A stretch of 59,335 nucleotides of DNA, taken from positions 1-59,335 of the forward strand of contig JAEZDL010000095.1 in the NCBI GenBank assembly GCA_023418095.1. The letters run 5' to 3'. The stretch comes from Bacteroidota bacterium (GTDB lineage: Bacteria > Bacteroidota > Bacteroidia > Flavobacteriales_F > PHOS-HE28). Below the pieces are notes generated by a model. That model was not told where the DNA came from. It made no database searches and was given only the letters and a program-made list of their open reading frames with translations. The translations under genes were made by a program, and so were the position numbers. Positions 26,601 to 33,252 of the stretch are shown here, one piece after another (position 1 is the stretch's first letter; each line of letters opens with the position of its first letter).

Positions 26601-26702
26601 GATCGGCTGAGACCTGCCTACAGCGCCGATCCTGAAGGAACAGTCCCGAACGACAGATTGCTATCGATCCGTGAGGAGATGCTCTCGGTGGTGGTGACCT
26701 AG
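23601..26702 (+). CDS. periplasmic propeller receptor with class III adenylyl cyclase
   Basis: 1033 residues. Signal peptide (MFPRIAPWCFAALLHATFLG). Residues about 25-640 hold repeated two-component-regulator propeller units of the type GYLWIGTNEGVSR, GNLWIGTDGNGLFR, IWFGTLYGG, forming two beta-propellers. Residues about 650-738 match the Y_Y_Y Ig-like domain (YRYKLEGHDMDWSPIT). One transmembrane helix follows at about 747-765, then a coiled coil and ELLLNILPRSTAEEL, then a class III cyclase. Metal ligands D831 (LFSDFTGFT) and D875 (IGDAYM), purine-specificity residues K871 and D944 (adenylyl type), and N951/R955 are intact, so it should make cAMP in response to a periplasmic ligand. Its stop overlaps the DinB gene. 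Confidence 0.88.
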   Translation: MFPRIAPWCFAALLHATFLGAQQYDLRTYSLEHGAPSATVNALCEDTAGYLWIGTNEGVSRTDGVRFWNFGRAQGLPNDDITALQCATDGSIWIGCRNGAVVRMTADSPFTVVPGDTATGAIQKIVITREGDVWIATTTNGIWRIAGEKAMKDPTPGLPDASITSLAEDAHGRLICSTADGLYVKQRDHWDRILQHELPEQNILSLFADANGILAGTAHGLVEITNDLGLLPPADRSIGLQPIALPSDRILAIMRSESGDIWLGTPAGAVQISRRNGIPFVRSISEANGLGHDLVRALHQDRSGAIWFGTLYGGASRFMSDAYMHFTDRDGLRSSIVSGIHRTPDGLLWIATLGGGAAVWNDRELRTIGKDLGLADRYVTTLGEDDHGFLLAGTGTQGVFRWNGANFQHDPLLSPAGCRIQTISQNGGKLFIGHDKGLRIVDQNGAVRDLPVRSGVFDLDHHGDTTWIASGSGLCFIADQGIRSCGLLSPHTVRSLTRDSKGNLWIGTDGNGLFRLNGSEVDSISTEHNSMGSGRLASNTVLSVLLDAYENIWAGTRHGIHQLELDVMQEMILDVQHYGAADGFIGIETFRNASMLDHDSTLWFGTLRGATRYDPLAVKDLQEPPKLHLTGLQLFFENVDWSRWSHGTTYNGIPIGLELPYNRNHLTFNFTGISLAYPEQIRYRYKLEGHDMDWSPITTSDRVIYSNIPPGDYIFMVLARNASGLWTDEPLEYRFTIVAPIWQRTWLQVLAFLFLASMIYTFIRYREKRAKRIREKLEGMVQARTSELAQEKQRSDELLLNILPRSTAEELKRNGNAHTRKYDNCTVLFSDFTGFTSMSSQMDGHDLVTDLDHYFRLFDRITDRYGIEKIKTIGDAYMCASGIPEPKPTHALDAILMALEMMRATHATNQDRIARGEPQWMIRIGMHSGPIVAGVVGEKKFAYDIWGNTVNVASRMESNSLPGRINISGATYAQVMDLVEASPRGPIKVRGKGELHMYFVDRLRPAYSADPEGTVPNDRLLSIREEMLSVVVT

Positions 26703-27295
26703 GCGCGCCGGCGATCGGCTGATACGCCGATCCATTGCAAGGTGCGATCGATCTGCACGAAATGCCGTTGCTGGTGCGCGATCGGGAAACGGAACGCATC
26801 ACCCATCCTGAAGCGAAGGATCGGGCCCAAAGTGCTGGTGATCCTCTCCCCTTCCAGACCGCGCACCTTCGCCTGTTCCAACAACGCCATGAAGCCCTTC
26901 AGCATGGATCGAAGTTCTTCCAATGCCGCCTTTCCTTTCGTGGAAGCGGTGCGTGGTTCGAAAATGCCGAGCGTTCTCATCTTCCAATTGATCTTTCCTT
27001 CAGCCGTCGGCCGCATCGCCTTCACGCCCATTTCGCCAAAACGCCCGGGTGTGAAGGTCTCCTTGAATACGATATTGCTTTTCGGATCGGAATAGACCTT
27101 TTGCAACAGCCTGAGATAATGGCCACTGCTCAAATTCATGTGCTCGGCGATCTCCAGCACACTCCACCGATCGGGGTCGGGGCGGGTGGAAAGATCGGCC
27201 GCGTCCAGTTCGAGCAGGGATCCGACTTGTGCGATCTGCTCCTGCAACACAGCCTGCAATTCCCCGATCAGCTTCCTCGTGGCGAGCTTTTCCAT
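26699..27295 (-). CDS. DinB-family (DUF1569-like) protein
   Basis: 198 residues, four-helix-bundle pattern. WSVLEIAEHMNLSSGHYLRL is the typical first metal-binding helix region of DinB/YfiT-like proteins (W.vlei..H), with H53 as a candidate metal ligand, and FRFPIAHQQRHFVQIDRT near the C-terminus provides the usual HxxRHxxQ motif. DinB-like proteins are metal-dependent enzymes, sometimes mycothiol or bacillithiol transferases; the substrate here is unknown. The stop shares CTAG with the convergent cyclase. An FNR-type palindrome lies 36-49 bases upstream of its ATG. Confidence 0.85.
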   Translation of the reverse strand: MEKLATRKLIGELQAVLQEQIAQVGSLLELDAADLSTRPDPDRWSVLEIAEHMNLSSGHYLRLLQKVYSDPKSNIVFKETFTPGRFGEMGVKAMRPTAEGKINWKMRTLGIFEPRTASTKGKAALEELRSMLKGFMALLEQAKVRGLEGERITSTLGPILRFRMGDAFRFPIAHQQRHFVQIDRTLQWIGVSADRRRA

Positions 27296-27329
27296 TCTGC
27301 AAACCTACCGGCGCGGCCCTGCGCCCGCA

Positions 27330-27345
27330 CTTGATCCAGATCAAG
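27330..27345. promoter_or_regulatory. FNR/CRP-type palindromic operator candidate
   Basis: CTTGATCCAGATCAAG contains TTGATNNNNATCAA, the exact FNR half-site arrangement (27331-27344). It sits between the Crp/Fnr-family gene and the DinB gene, 36-49 bases upstream of the DinB start. Because GATC is over-represented here and each half contains it, chance is a real alternative. Confidence 0.5.
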
Positions 27346-27356
27346 AAATGGGGCCC

Positions 27357-27920
27357 TCAACCTTTGGCGCGTAACCGGCTGAAGGTCTCCGGAGTCATCC
27401 GCAGATACGAGGCGATATCCTTTTGTGGCACCAGTTGCAACAGATGCGGGCTTCGGGAGAGAAGCTTTCTGTAACGTTCCTCTGCAGTGAAGGTGAGCAG
27501 TTCGATCTCGCGCGTGGCGCGGCCGTGGATCAGCTCCTCGATCATGAGCCGGCCGAAACGTTCCATTACGGTGGACCGATCGTACATGGCATGAAGATCA
27601 TCATGCTGGATGCCGAGCAGCACCGAATCCGTTACCGCCTGCACATCGAACCTTCCCGGTCTTCGTGAAATGAACGAATCGAAATCGCCGCTCCAGCTGT
27701 GATCGTACGAGAAACCGAGACAATGCTCGTTGCCGTCGTGCCCGAAATACAATTTCTGCACGCCACGATCCACGATGTACAACCAGTTCTCCACCGTACC
27801 GGCGCGCGAAATGATCTCGCCCTTCCTGAAGGATCTTACATGCCACAGCGGTGCGATCGCCTCCCACACATCATCCTTCAGCGGCACATAGCGCTCGATC
27901 GTCCTTCTTGCCAATTCCAT
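27357..27920 (-). CDS. Crp/Fnr-family transcriptional regulator
   Basis: 187 residues from the ATG at 27920; a GTG start 45 bases upstream is possible. Residues about 10-120 form a cyclic-nucleotide-binding fold (FRKGEIISRAGTVENWLYIV, GLSFYDHSW-like region). Only one Cys is present, so it cannot be an Fe-S FNR. The HTH near the C-terminus (PQKDIASYLRMTPETFSRLRAKG region) has E, S and R spaced as in the FNR recognition helix (E-T-x-S-R), where CRP has R-E..R. The protein ends right after this helix, without the usual wing. The FNR-type box lies 12 bases past its stop. Confidence 0.9.
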   Translation of the reverse strand: MELARRTIERYVPLKDDVWEAIAPLWHVRSFRKGEIISRAGTVENWLYIVDRGVQKLYFGHDGNEHCLGFSYDHSWSGDFDSFISRRPGRFDVQAVTDSVLLGIQHDDLHAMYDRSTVMERFGRLMIEELIHGRATREIELLTFTAEERYRKLLSRSPHLLQLVPQKDIASYLRMTPETFSRLRAKG

Positions 27921-27978
27921 GTTCGCCCAAAGATCGATCCTCTTTCCGTTGGATGCACTGTCCACCTAAATTCGCCAC

Positions 27979-28326
27979 ATGCTTCCCCGATCGGAAAGGA
28001 TCAAAAGACTGCTCCAGTTCGGTCGTCCGTTCACGAATCGCGATAAACTAATCCTTCGCGATCATCTTGCGCTGGAACGCACGAGGCTGGCCAATGAGCG
28101 CACGTTCATGGCCTATATCCGGTCTTCGCTTTACCTGATCATCGGCGGGCTTGCGCTTCTCGAATTGACGCATTATGGCAACCTCGCATGGGTAGGCATC
28201 ACTGCGCTCTCGCTTGCGGCGATCTTCGCACTGGTGGGATTGACCCGTTTCTTCCAATTGAAGAAACAATTGCGCAGCTATTACGCACCGCTCGAGAGCG
28301 AGGAAGAGGATACGATCACGAAGTGA
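27979..28326 (+). CDS. DUF202 small membrane protein
   Basis: 115 residues. Cytosolic N-terminus with RDHLALERTRLANERTFMAY, the conserved DUF202 motif (LA.eRTfLAw), then two transmembrane helices (SSLYLIIGGLALLELTHYG region; LAWVGITALSLAAIFALVG). Members (YidH-like) are inner-membrane proteins of unknown role. The gene is divergent from the Crp/Fnr gene, with a TAAATTCG promoter-like box at 27967-27974. Its TGA is fused with the S8 peptidase stop as TGATCA. Confidence 0.88.
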   Translation: MLPRSERIKRLLQFGRPFTNRDKLILRDHLALERTRLANERTFMAYIRSSLYLIIGGLALLELTHYGNLAWVGITALSLAAIFALVGLTRFFQLKKQLRSYYAPLESEEEDTITK

Positions 28327-30909
28327 TCAGGGCAATTTCACGAAGCGGTGCTGGACCGCAGCCGATCCATCGCCGATCCGTAGCAGATAGGTGCCGGCGG
28401 AAAGATCGGAGATCCCAATAGTTCCGATCTCAGCCCGGCTTGTTCCTTTCCAAACGACCCGGCCACTTTCATCGCAGATCTGCAACGCTGAATTGGATCC
28501 TGCTTTCACATTGATCGCATCGCGTGCGGGTGAAGGCCAGACAACGACCGCAGCAGCAGACCGATCTTCGATCGAAGTGATGATCACGCTTACCGGCCCA
28601 CTGGCCGCAGTGCATCCTTCGGCATTGGCGATCTCAACGAAATAATCACCGGTCGCCCACGCTTCGATCATCTGCGTGTCCATACCGTCCACCGGCTGGC
28701 CGTTGTAGAACCATTGATAGCTGAACGCTTCACTGCTCGTCAATTCATTCCCATTGGCCGTGATCACAGGCGTTGCCGGTGCTGGCACGAATTGCAGATC
28801 GACCGTGTCGCTTTTCGCAGAACACATCGATACATCATGAACGATCAGGCTCAACGCTCCACTCTCCGTGATGGTCACTTCCGAAGCCGATCCGCCATTG
28901 CTCCAGACATACTGATCGAAACCTGGTGTGGCGGTCACGATCACCTCTTCTCCTTCACAGAATGGCGCTTCACCCACGATCGAAAGGATCGGTTCCTCGA
29001 GGTTACTGGTGTTCAGCGCAGCGAACGCATCAAGTTTCCCATGTCCCCAGCTACTGTTGGGTACGGGCGGAACGAACTCGTCCGCCACGGCGGTCCCGAA
29101 AAGTGCATCGCGTACTTCAGTATATGCCGCCTGCGGACATTTCTGCAGATACAATGCGGCAGCGCCGGCCACGTGTGGTGAAGCAGCGGAAGTTCCACCG
29201 CCGCGGATGTGCATTCCACCTGGAGCGATCTTGATCACATCGGCATTGTTCACCATGATCGCGAGGCTCGAAAGCGGGTATGGACTGAAGGTGATGTCAC
29301 CTGGTGCGGCAATGTCGGGCTTGATCCGATCATCGCGTGTGGGTCCTTTGCTGCTCGATGCTGTGATCTCACCTTCCACGATCCCCGCGCCTTGCTGCCA
29401 CGATCCATCATAGGCGAGATAACCTGTTTCATTCCTGTAGTTCGCAACGGTGATCACATGCGGAGAACATGTCCATGAATCGGTGATGTGCTGGTTCCGA
29501 TCGGGCATCACATAATTCACGATCGGTGGGAATTCCTCAGCGGCCGGGAGGGTCGAGGTCATGTTGGACCAGCCGGCCTGCGCCATGGACCACACATCGA
29601 ATTTGCCCGAGCCGGTGCTCATGAAGCGGAAACGATAACTGTTCGAATCGGGTTGTTGGATCCACACCTGCAACTGGATCTGTTCGCCACGCGGCGATGC
29701 ATAATAGTTCACCACGCCGATACGATCACCGGAGATGCTCAAAAGCGTATCGGTGATCACGGTGTTCAGGTTCTGCGAAACATCATGGAAAGGTGTTCTT
29801 CCACGGAAGCTGTAGGATGGTGAAACTCGATCGGCACCGATCGCATAATCCACGTTCACGAATTCATCCGAATCGGCCCACGCCTCGAAATACACGCCAC
29901 CCACCACACCGCCGCCGAAATTGGTGAGCGGATTGTTCTCGAACCAGGTGAAACTGGTGTCCGCGTCAACTTCGGTGCGCAAGTGGTACGGTTGCCATTC
30001 ATTGAAATTCCCGGCGGCGCATACCACAACTCTTCCCGGACTTTCCTGCAACATCGCATCGATCAGGAGCGCTGCGGCATCCAACCCATCGTGCGATCCG
30101 GTCTGGCGGCCTAGGCTGATGTTCACGACCGCTGGCTTGCCCAACGCTTCGGCCTGTTCGAAGATGTAATGCACGCCATCGGCGACCTTCGAAAGGAAAT
30201 TGTTGCCCGAATATTTCACGATGATCAGATCGGTCTTTGGCGCCATGCCCTTGTGCATTCCATTCGCTGTGCCCCCGCCAGCCGCGATCCCGGCTACCGA
30301 TGTTCCATGTCCATTCCCATCGATCGTGGTGATCTGTCCGCTATTGATATGTGCGCTCGTCCAGATCTGGCCATAACCGTATTGAGGCGGCGTAAGCGGA
30401 CCGTTGCCGAGGTTCTGATCCCAGTAAGTGAGCACGCGGGTCGATCCATCTTCGTTCAGGAAATCGGGATGCGTCACATCAAGCCCGGTATCGATGATCC
30501 CCATGATCATGCCTTCACCTTGATAAGCTTCGGGAAGCGGCGACTCACCGGAATGGATCTCATTGATCCGGCTTTTCACACGGGCGGAATCATTCAACAG
30601 CACCGGCGGCACCATGCTGAATTCAAATCCTTCGATCACCGGATCGGACGCAAGTGCTTCGATCGATGCCACCGCGATCCGCGCGTTCACGATACCCGGG
30701 ATCGATTGTTTTACCAGTCCGCCATGTGATCGCACCACACTTTCCAGCCGATCGGCCTTTCCGCGAATGAAGATGTCGATCCGTTCCTGCGGCGAAGCAT
30801 CCTTCAAATACGTCATCAGCTCGAAGCCGATCTTGCTTCTCTGCTGTGCGGAAGTGGCTGCGGAAATAGAGAGGAAAAGGAACGCCAGGAGCAGACGTTG
30901 GATCTTCAT
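28327..30909 (-). CDS. secreted S8 (subtilisin-like) serine protease with T9SS tail
   Basis: 860 residues, signal peptide MKIQRLLLAFLFLSISAATS. An inhibitor-I9-like propeptide covers about 30-120. Catalytic triad: D140 (GIIDTGLDVTHPDF), H201 (GNGHGTSVAG), S574 (GTSAASPHVAG), with oxyanion N301 in CAAGNFN. About 200 residues between the His and Ser include an inserted beta domain. After the catalytic domain, Ig/PKD-like repeats (FCEGEEVIVTATPGFDQYVW) lead to a type A T9SS tail (VWPSPARDAINVKAG to FVKLP). It should be secreted or surface attached and degrade protein. Convergent with DUF202 gene. Confidence 0.94.
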   Translation of the reverse strand: MKIQRLLLAFLFLSISAATSAQQRSKIGFELMTYLKDASPQERIDIFIRGKADRLESVVRSHGGLVKQSIPGIVNARIAVASIEALASDPVIEGFEFSMVPPVLLNDSARVKSRINEIHSGESPLPEAYQGEGMIMGIIDTGLDVTHPDFLNEDGSTRVLTYWDQNLGNGPLTPPQYGYGQIWTSAHINSGQITTIDGNGHGTSVAGIAAGGGTANGMHKGMAPKTDLIIVKYSGNNFLSKVADGVHYIFEQAEALGKPAVVNISLGRQTGSHDGLDAAALLIDAMLQESPGRVVVCAAGNFNEWQPYHLRTEVDADTSFTWFENNPLTNFGGGVVGGVYFEAWADSDEFVNVDYAIGADRVSPSYSFRGRTPFHDVSQNLNTVITDTLLSISGDRIGVVNYYASPRGEQIQLQVWIQQPDSNSYRFRFMSTGSGKFDVWSMAQAGWSNMTSTLPAAEEFPPIVNYVMPDRNQHITDSWTCSPHVITVANYRNETGYLAYDGSWQQGAGIVEGEITASSSKGPTRDDRIKPDIAAPGDITFSPYPLSSLAIMVNNADVIKIAPGGMHIRGGGTSAASPHVAGAAALYLQKCPQAAYTEVRDALFGTAVADEFVPPVPNSSWGHGKLDAFAALNTSNLEEPILSIVGEAPFCEGEEVIVTATPGFDQYVWSNGGSASEVTITESGALSLIVHDVSMCSAKSDTVDLQFVPAPATPVITANGNELTSSEAFSYQWFYNGQPVDGMDTQMIEAWATGDYFVEIANAEGCTAASGPVSVIITSIEDRSAAAVVVWPSPARDAINVKAGSNSALQICDESGRVVWKGTSRAEIGTIGISDLSAGTYLLRIGDGSAAVQHRFVKLP

Positions 30910-30925
30910 ACCGTAAAATTAGCGG

Positions 30926-31396
30926 TCAGCCGCGCATCATTTCAAAGTGATCGGGAATATGATCGAACGATCGGGCGGTGCCTTTTTCATGATCGATGAT
31001 GAAACAGTAATGTTCCGATCCGTTCGTGACCATGAGAAAACGCACTTTGAAGATGATGTTGTAACGCGCGGCCTGCTCCAGCGTGGCCTGATCGATGCGC
31101 ACGGAAGGCGCCTTGCATTCGATAAGCGCTACGGGTCTCCCATCCAACCCATGCACAACGATATCGGCACGCTTGGCCATTTCGTTCAGCACCAGCGATC
31201 GTTCGATCGCGATCAGAGAAGCGGGACACTTCCGATCGAACACCAGGTGGTTCACGAAATGCTGGCGCACATGCTCTTCAGGCGTAAGCAACAACCAGCG
31301 CCTGCGGATCGGATCGAACACCTCGGTGCCCAACGCGCCATGCTTAGTTTTGATGCCGTGATCGGGCAGGGCCAGGGCCTGTAGCTCCGCTTCCAT
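30926..31396 (-). CDS. standalone type I restriction HsdR N-terminal-like (PD-(D/E)xK) protein
   Basis: 156 residues from the ATG at 31396; longer starts (31426, 31507) would overlap the divergent gene. VFDPIRRRWLLLTPEEHVRQHF, then ADIVVHGLDGRP and ALIECKAPSV, form the HsdR_N nuclease-like fold: a D and an E-x-K that could bind metal. No helicase, methylase or specificity subunit is nearby, so it is not a restriction system. It is a common solitary gene in Bacteroidota with unknown role. It is divergent from the AMP nucleosidase gene with only 10 bases between starts. Confidence 0.82.
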   Translation of the reverse strand: MEAELQALALPDHGIKTKHGALGTEVFDPIRRRWLLLTPEEHVRQHFVNHLVFDRKCPASLIAIERSLVLNEMAKRADIVVHGLDGRPVALIECKAPSVRIDQATLEQAARYNIIFKVRFLMVTNGSEHYCFIIDHEKGTARSFDHIPDHFEMMRG

Positions 31397-31406
31397 CCCT
31401 ACAAAA

Positions 31407-32180
31407 GTGCGAACGAAAGACGACATCGTGCAGAACTGGCTTCCGCGGTACACCGGCATTCCGCTGGAAGACTTCCCGAAGCACGTGCTGATCACCAACT
31501 TCGACAACTACGTGGAGATCTTCTGCGCAGAGACCGGGGCGGTGGTGCGCAGGCCCGATCGGGCGTTCAAAGTGGCGATCGGCCCGGAGATGTGCATGAT
31601 CAACTTCGGCATGGGCAGCCCCAACTCCGCCACGCTGATGGACCTGCTGAGCGCGATCGCGCCGGAAGCCGTGCTCTTCCTCGGCAAATGCGGGGGATTG
31701 AAGAAGAAGAACAACCTCGGCGACCTGATCCTGCCGATCGCAGGCATCCGTGGTGATGGTACCAGCAACGATTACTTCCCGCCGGAAGTGCCCGCCCTGC
31801 CAAGCTTCATGATCCACCGCGCGGTGAGCCATGTGATCCGGGACATGGAACTCGATTACTGGAGCGGCACGGTATACACCACCAACCGGCGCGTGTGGGA
31901 ACATGACGATGCCTTCAAGGAACGGTTGCGCATGATGCGCTGCATGGCGATCGACATGGAAACGGCCACGCTCTTCATGACGGGCTTCGCCAACAAGATC
32001 GCCACCGGCGCATTGCTGCTCGTGAGCGATCAGCCCATGGTGCCCGAAGGTGTGAAGACAAGCGCGAGCGATGCGCAGGTGACGAACCTCTACGTGCAGA
32101 ACCACGTGAAGATCGGGATCGCTTCGCTGCGCGAGATCATCAACAACGGCATCAGCGTGAAACACCTGCGTTACGAATGA
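31407..32180 (+). CDS. AMP nucleosidase (short Bacteroidota type)
   Basis: 257 residues; hydrolyses AMP to adenine and ribose-5-phosphate, using the purine-nucleoside-phosphorylase fold. The start is GTG at 31407, because MRTKDDIVQNWLPRYTG is the conserved N-terminus and no ATG lies in frame nearby. Signature parts are LFLGKCGGLKKKNNLGDL (phosphate/ribose binding), IDMETATLF (ribose-binding Glu), and LLLVSDQPMVPEGVKT (Asp acting on the base). Unlike E. coli Amn it lacks the long N-terminal regulatory domain. It overlaps holA by 4 bases. Confidence 0.9.
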   Translation: MRTKDDIVQNWLPRYTGIPLEDFPKHVLITNFDNYVEIFCAETGAVVRRPDRAFKVAIGPEMCMINFGMGSPNSATLMDLLSAIAPEAVLFLGKCGGLKKKNNLGDLILPIAGIRGDGTSNDYFPPEVPALPSFMIHRAVSHVIRDMELDYWSGTVYTTNRRVWEHDDAFKERLRMMRCMAIDMETATLFMTGFANKIATGALLLVSDQPMVPEGVKTSASDAQVTNLYVQNHVKIGIASLREIINNGISVKHLRYE

Positions 32181-33196
32181 GCTCGATCGACGATTACAAG
32201 AAGCTCGTCCAGGAGATCCGATCGGGAAAATTCAGGCCGGTCTATCTGCTCCACGGTGAAGAAGGCTTCTTCATGGACCGGATCGAGGAGGAGATCGAAA
32301 AACATGCGTTGCAGGAACACGAAAAGGATTTCAACCTTACGATCCTCTACGGTCGCGATTGCGATCCGGATACGGTGAAGGACACCTGCCTGCGTTTTCC
32401 GATGATGGCCGAAAGACAGGTGGTGATCGTGCGTGAATTGAACGCCTGGCGGATCGATCAGGTGGAAAAACTGGAACCCTACCTTGCCAAACCCACGCCC
32501 ACCACCGTGCTCGTGCTGATCTACAAGCACAAGAAAGTGGATGGACGGAAAAGCATCCTGAAGACGGCACAGAAAGGCGGCGGCGCCGTGTTCCTCAGCG
32601 ACAAGATCAAGGATGAGAAGGTGCCCGAACTGCTGATGAATTTCGCGAAGAACCAGAAGCGGAAACTCGGGAATTCGGAAGCGCAGCTGCTGGCGCAGCA
32701 CCTCGGATCGGACCTATCCAAGGCCGTGAAGGAAGTGGAGAAGCTCTGCCTGGTAACGCAGGAGAACGCATCCATCACCAGTGATGTGATCCAGAAATAC
32801 GTCGGCATCAGCAAGGAGCACAACATCTTCGAGCTGCAGAACGCGATCGGTGCGCGCGATGCGTTGAAGGCACAACGGATCGCCAATTACTTCGCCAGCG
32901 ATCCGAAGGACAATCCGCTCGTGCTGACGCTCACCCTTCTCAACGGCTACTTCACCAAGCTCGCCATGGTACACCAGCTCGCGGGCCGATCACAAAGCGA
33001 AATGGCCTCGGCGATGAAGGTGTCTCCTTACTACCTGAAGGATTATGTGACGCATGCCGGCAACTACCCGCTGCCGAAGCTGGTGGAGATCCAGAAACAC
33101 CTGCGCCAGTTCGATCTGCGCAGCAAAGGCCTGGGCGGCGATGGCAGCGATCATGGTGAGCTGCTGCGCGAACTGCTCGCGAAAGTGATGAGCTGA
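32177..33196 (+). CDS. holA: DNA polymerase III delta subunit (clamp loader)
   Basis: 339 residues. The clamp-loader subunit that opens the beta clamp. The N-terminal domain begins PVYLLHGEEGFFMDRIEEE, the HolA hallmark, followed by VVIVRELNAW and VLVLIYKHKKVDGRK; the C-terminal collar domain holds GRDALKAQRIANYF-like and RSQSEMASAMKVSPYYLKD regions. It lacks a P-loop, as expected for delta. ATG overlaps the AMP nucleosidase stop (ATGA), so the genes are coupled. Function is cytosolic and essential. Confidence 0.93.
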   Translation: MSSIDDYKKLVQEIRSGKFRPVYLLHGEEGFFMDRIEEEIEKHALQEHEKDFNLTILYGRDCDPDTVKDTCLRFPMMAERQVVIVRELNAWRIDQVEKLEPYLAKPTPTTVLVLIYKHKKVDGRKSILKTAQKGGGAVFLSDKIKDEKVPELLMNFAKNQKRKLGNSEAQLLAQHLGSDLSKAVKEVEKLCLVTQENASITSDVIQKYVGISKEHNIFELQNAIGARDALKAQRIANYFASDPKDNPLVLTLTLLNGYFTKLAMVHQLAGRSQSEMASAMKVSPYYLKDYVTHAGNYPLPKLVEIQKHLRQFDLRSKGLGGDGSDHGELLRELLAKVMS

Positions 33197-33252
33197 AGAT
33201 CGTCGGGATCGCACTTTCGCGATCATAACTTGATGCTTCATTTAAGTGATGG

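Noticed and set aside
33207..33224. 6-bp hairpin (GATCGC / GCGATC) between holA and the glucosidase gene
   Set aside because: Such short GATC-centred inverted repeats are expected by chance in DNA this rich in GATC, and there is no T tract.
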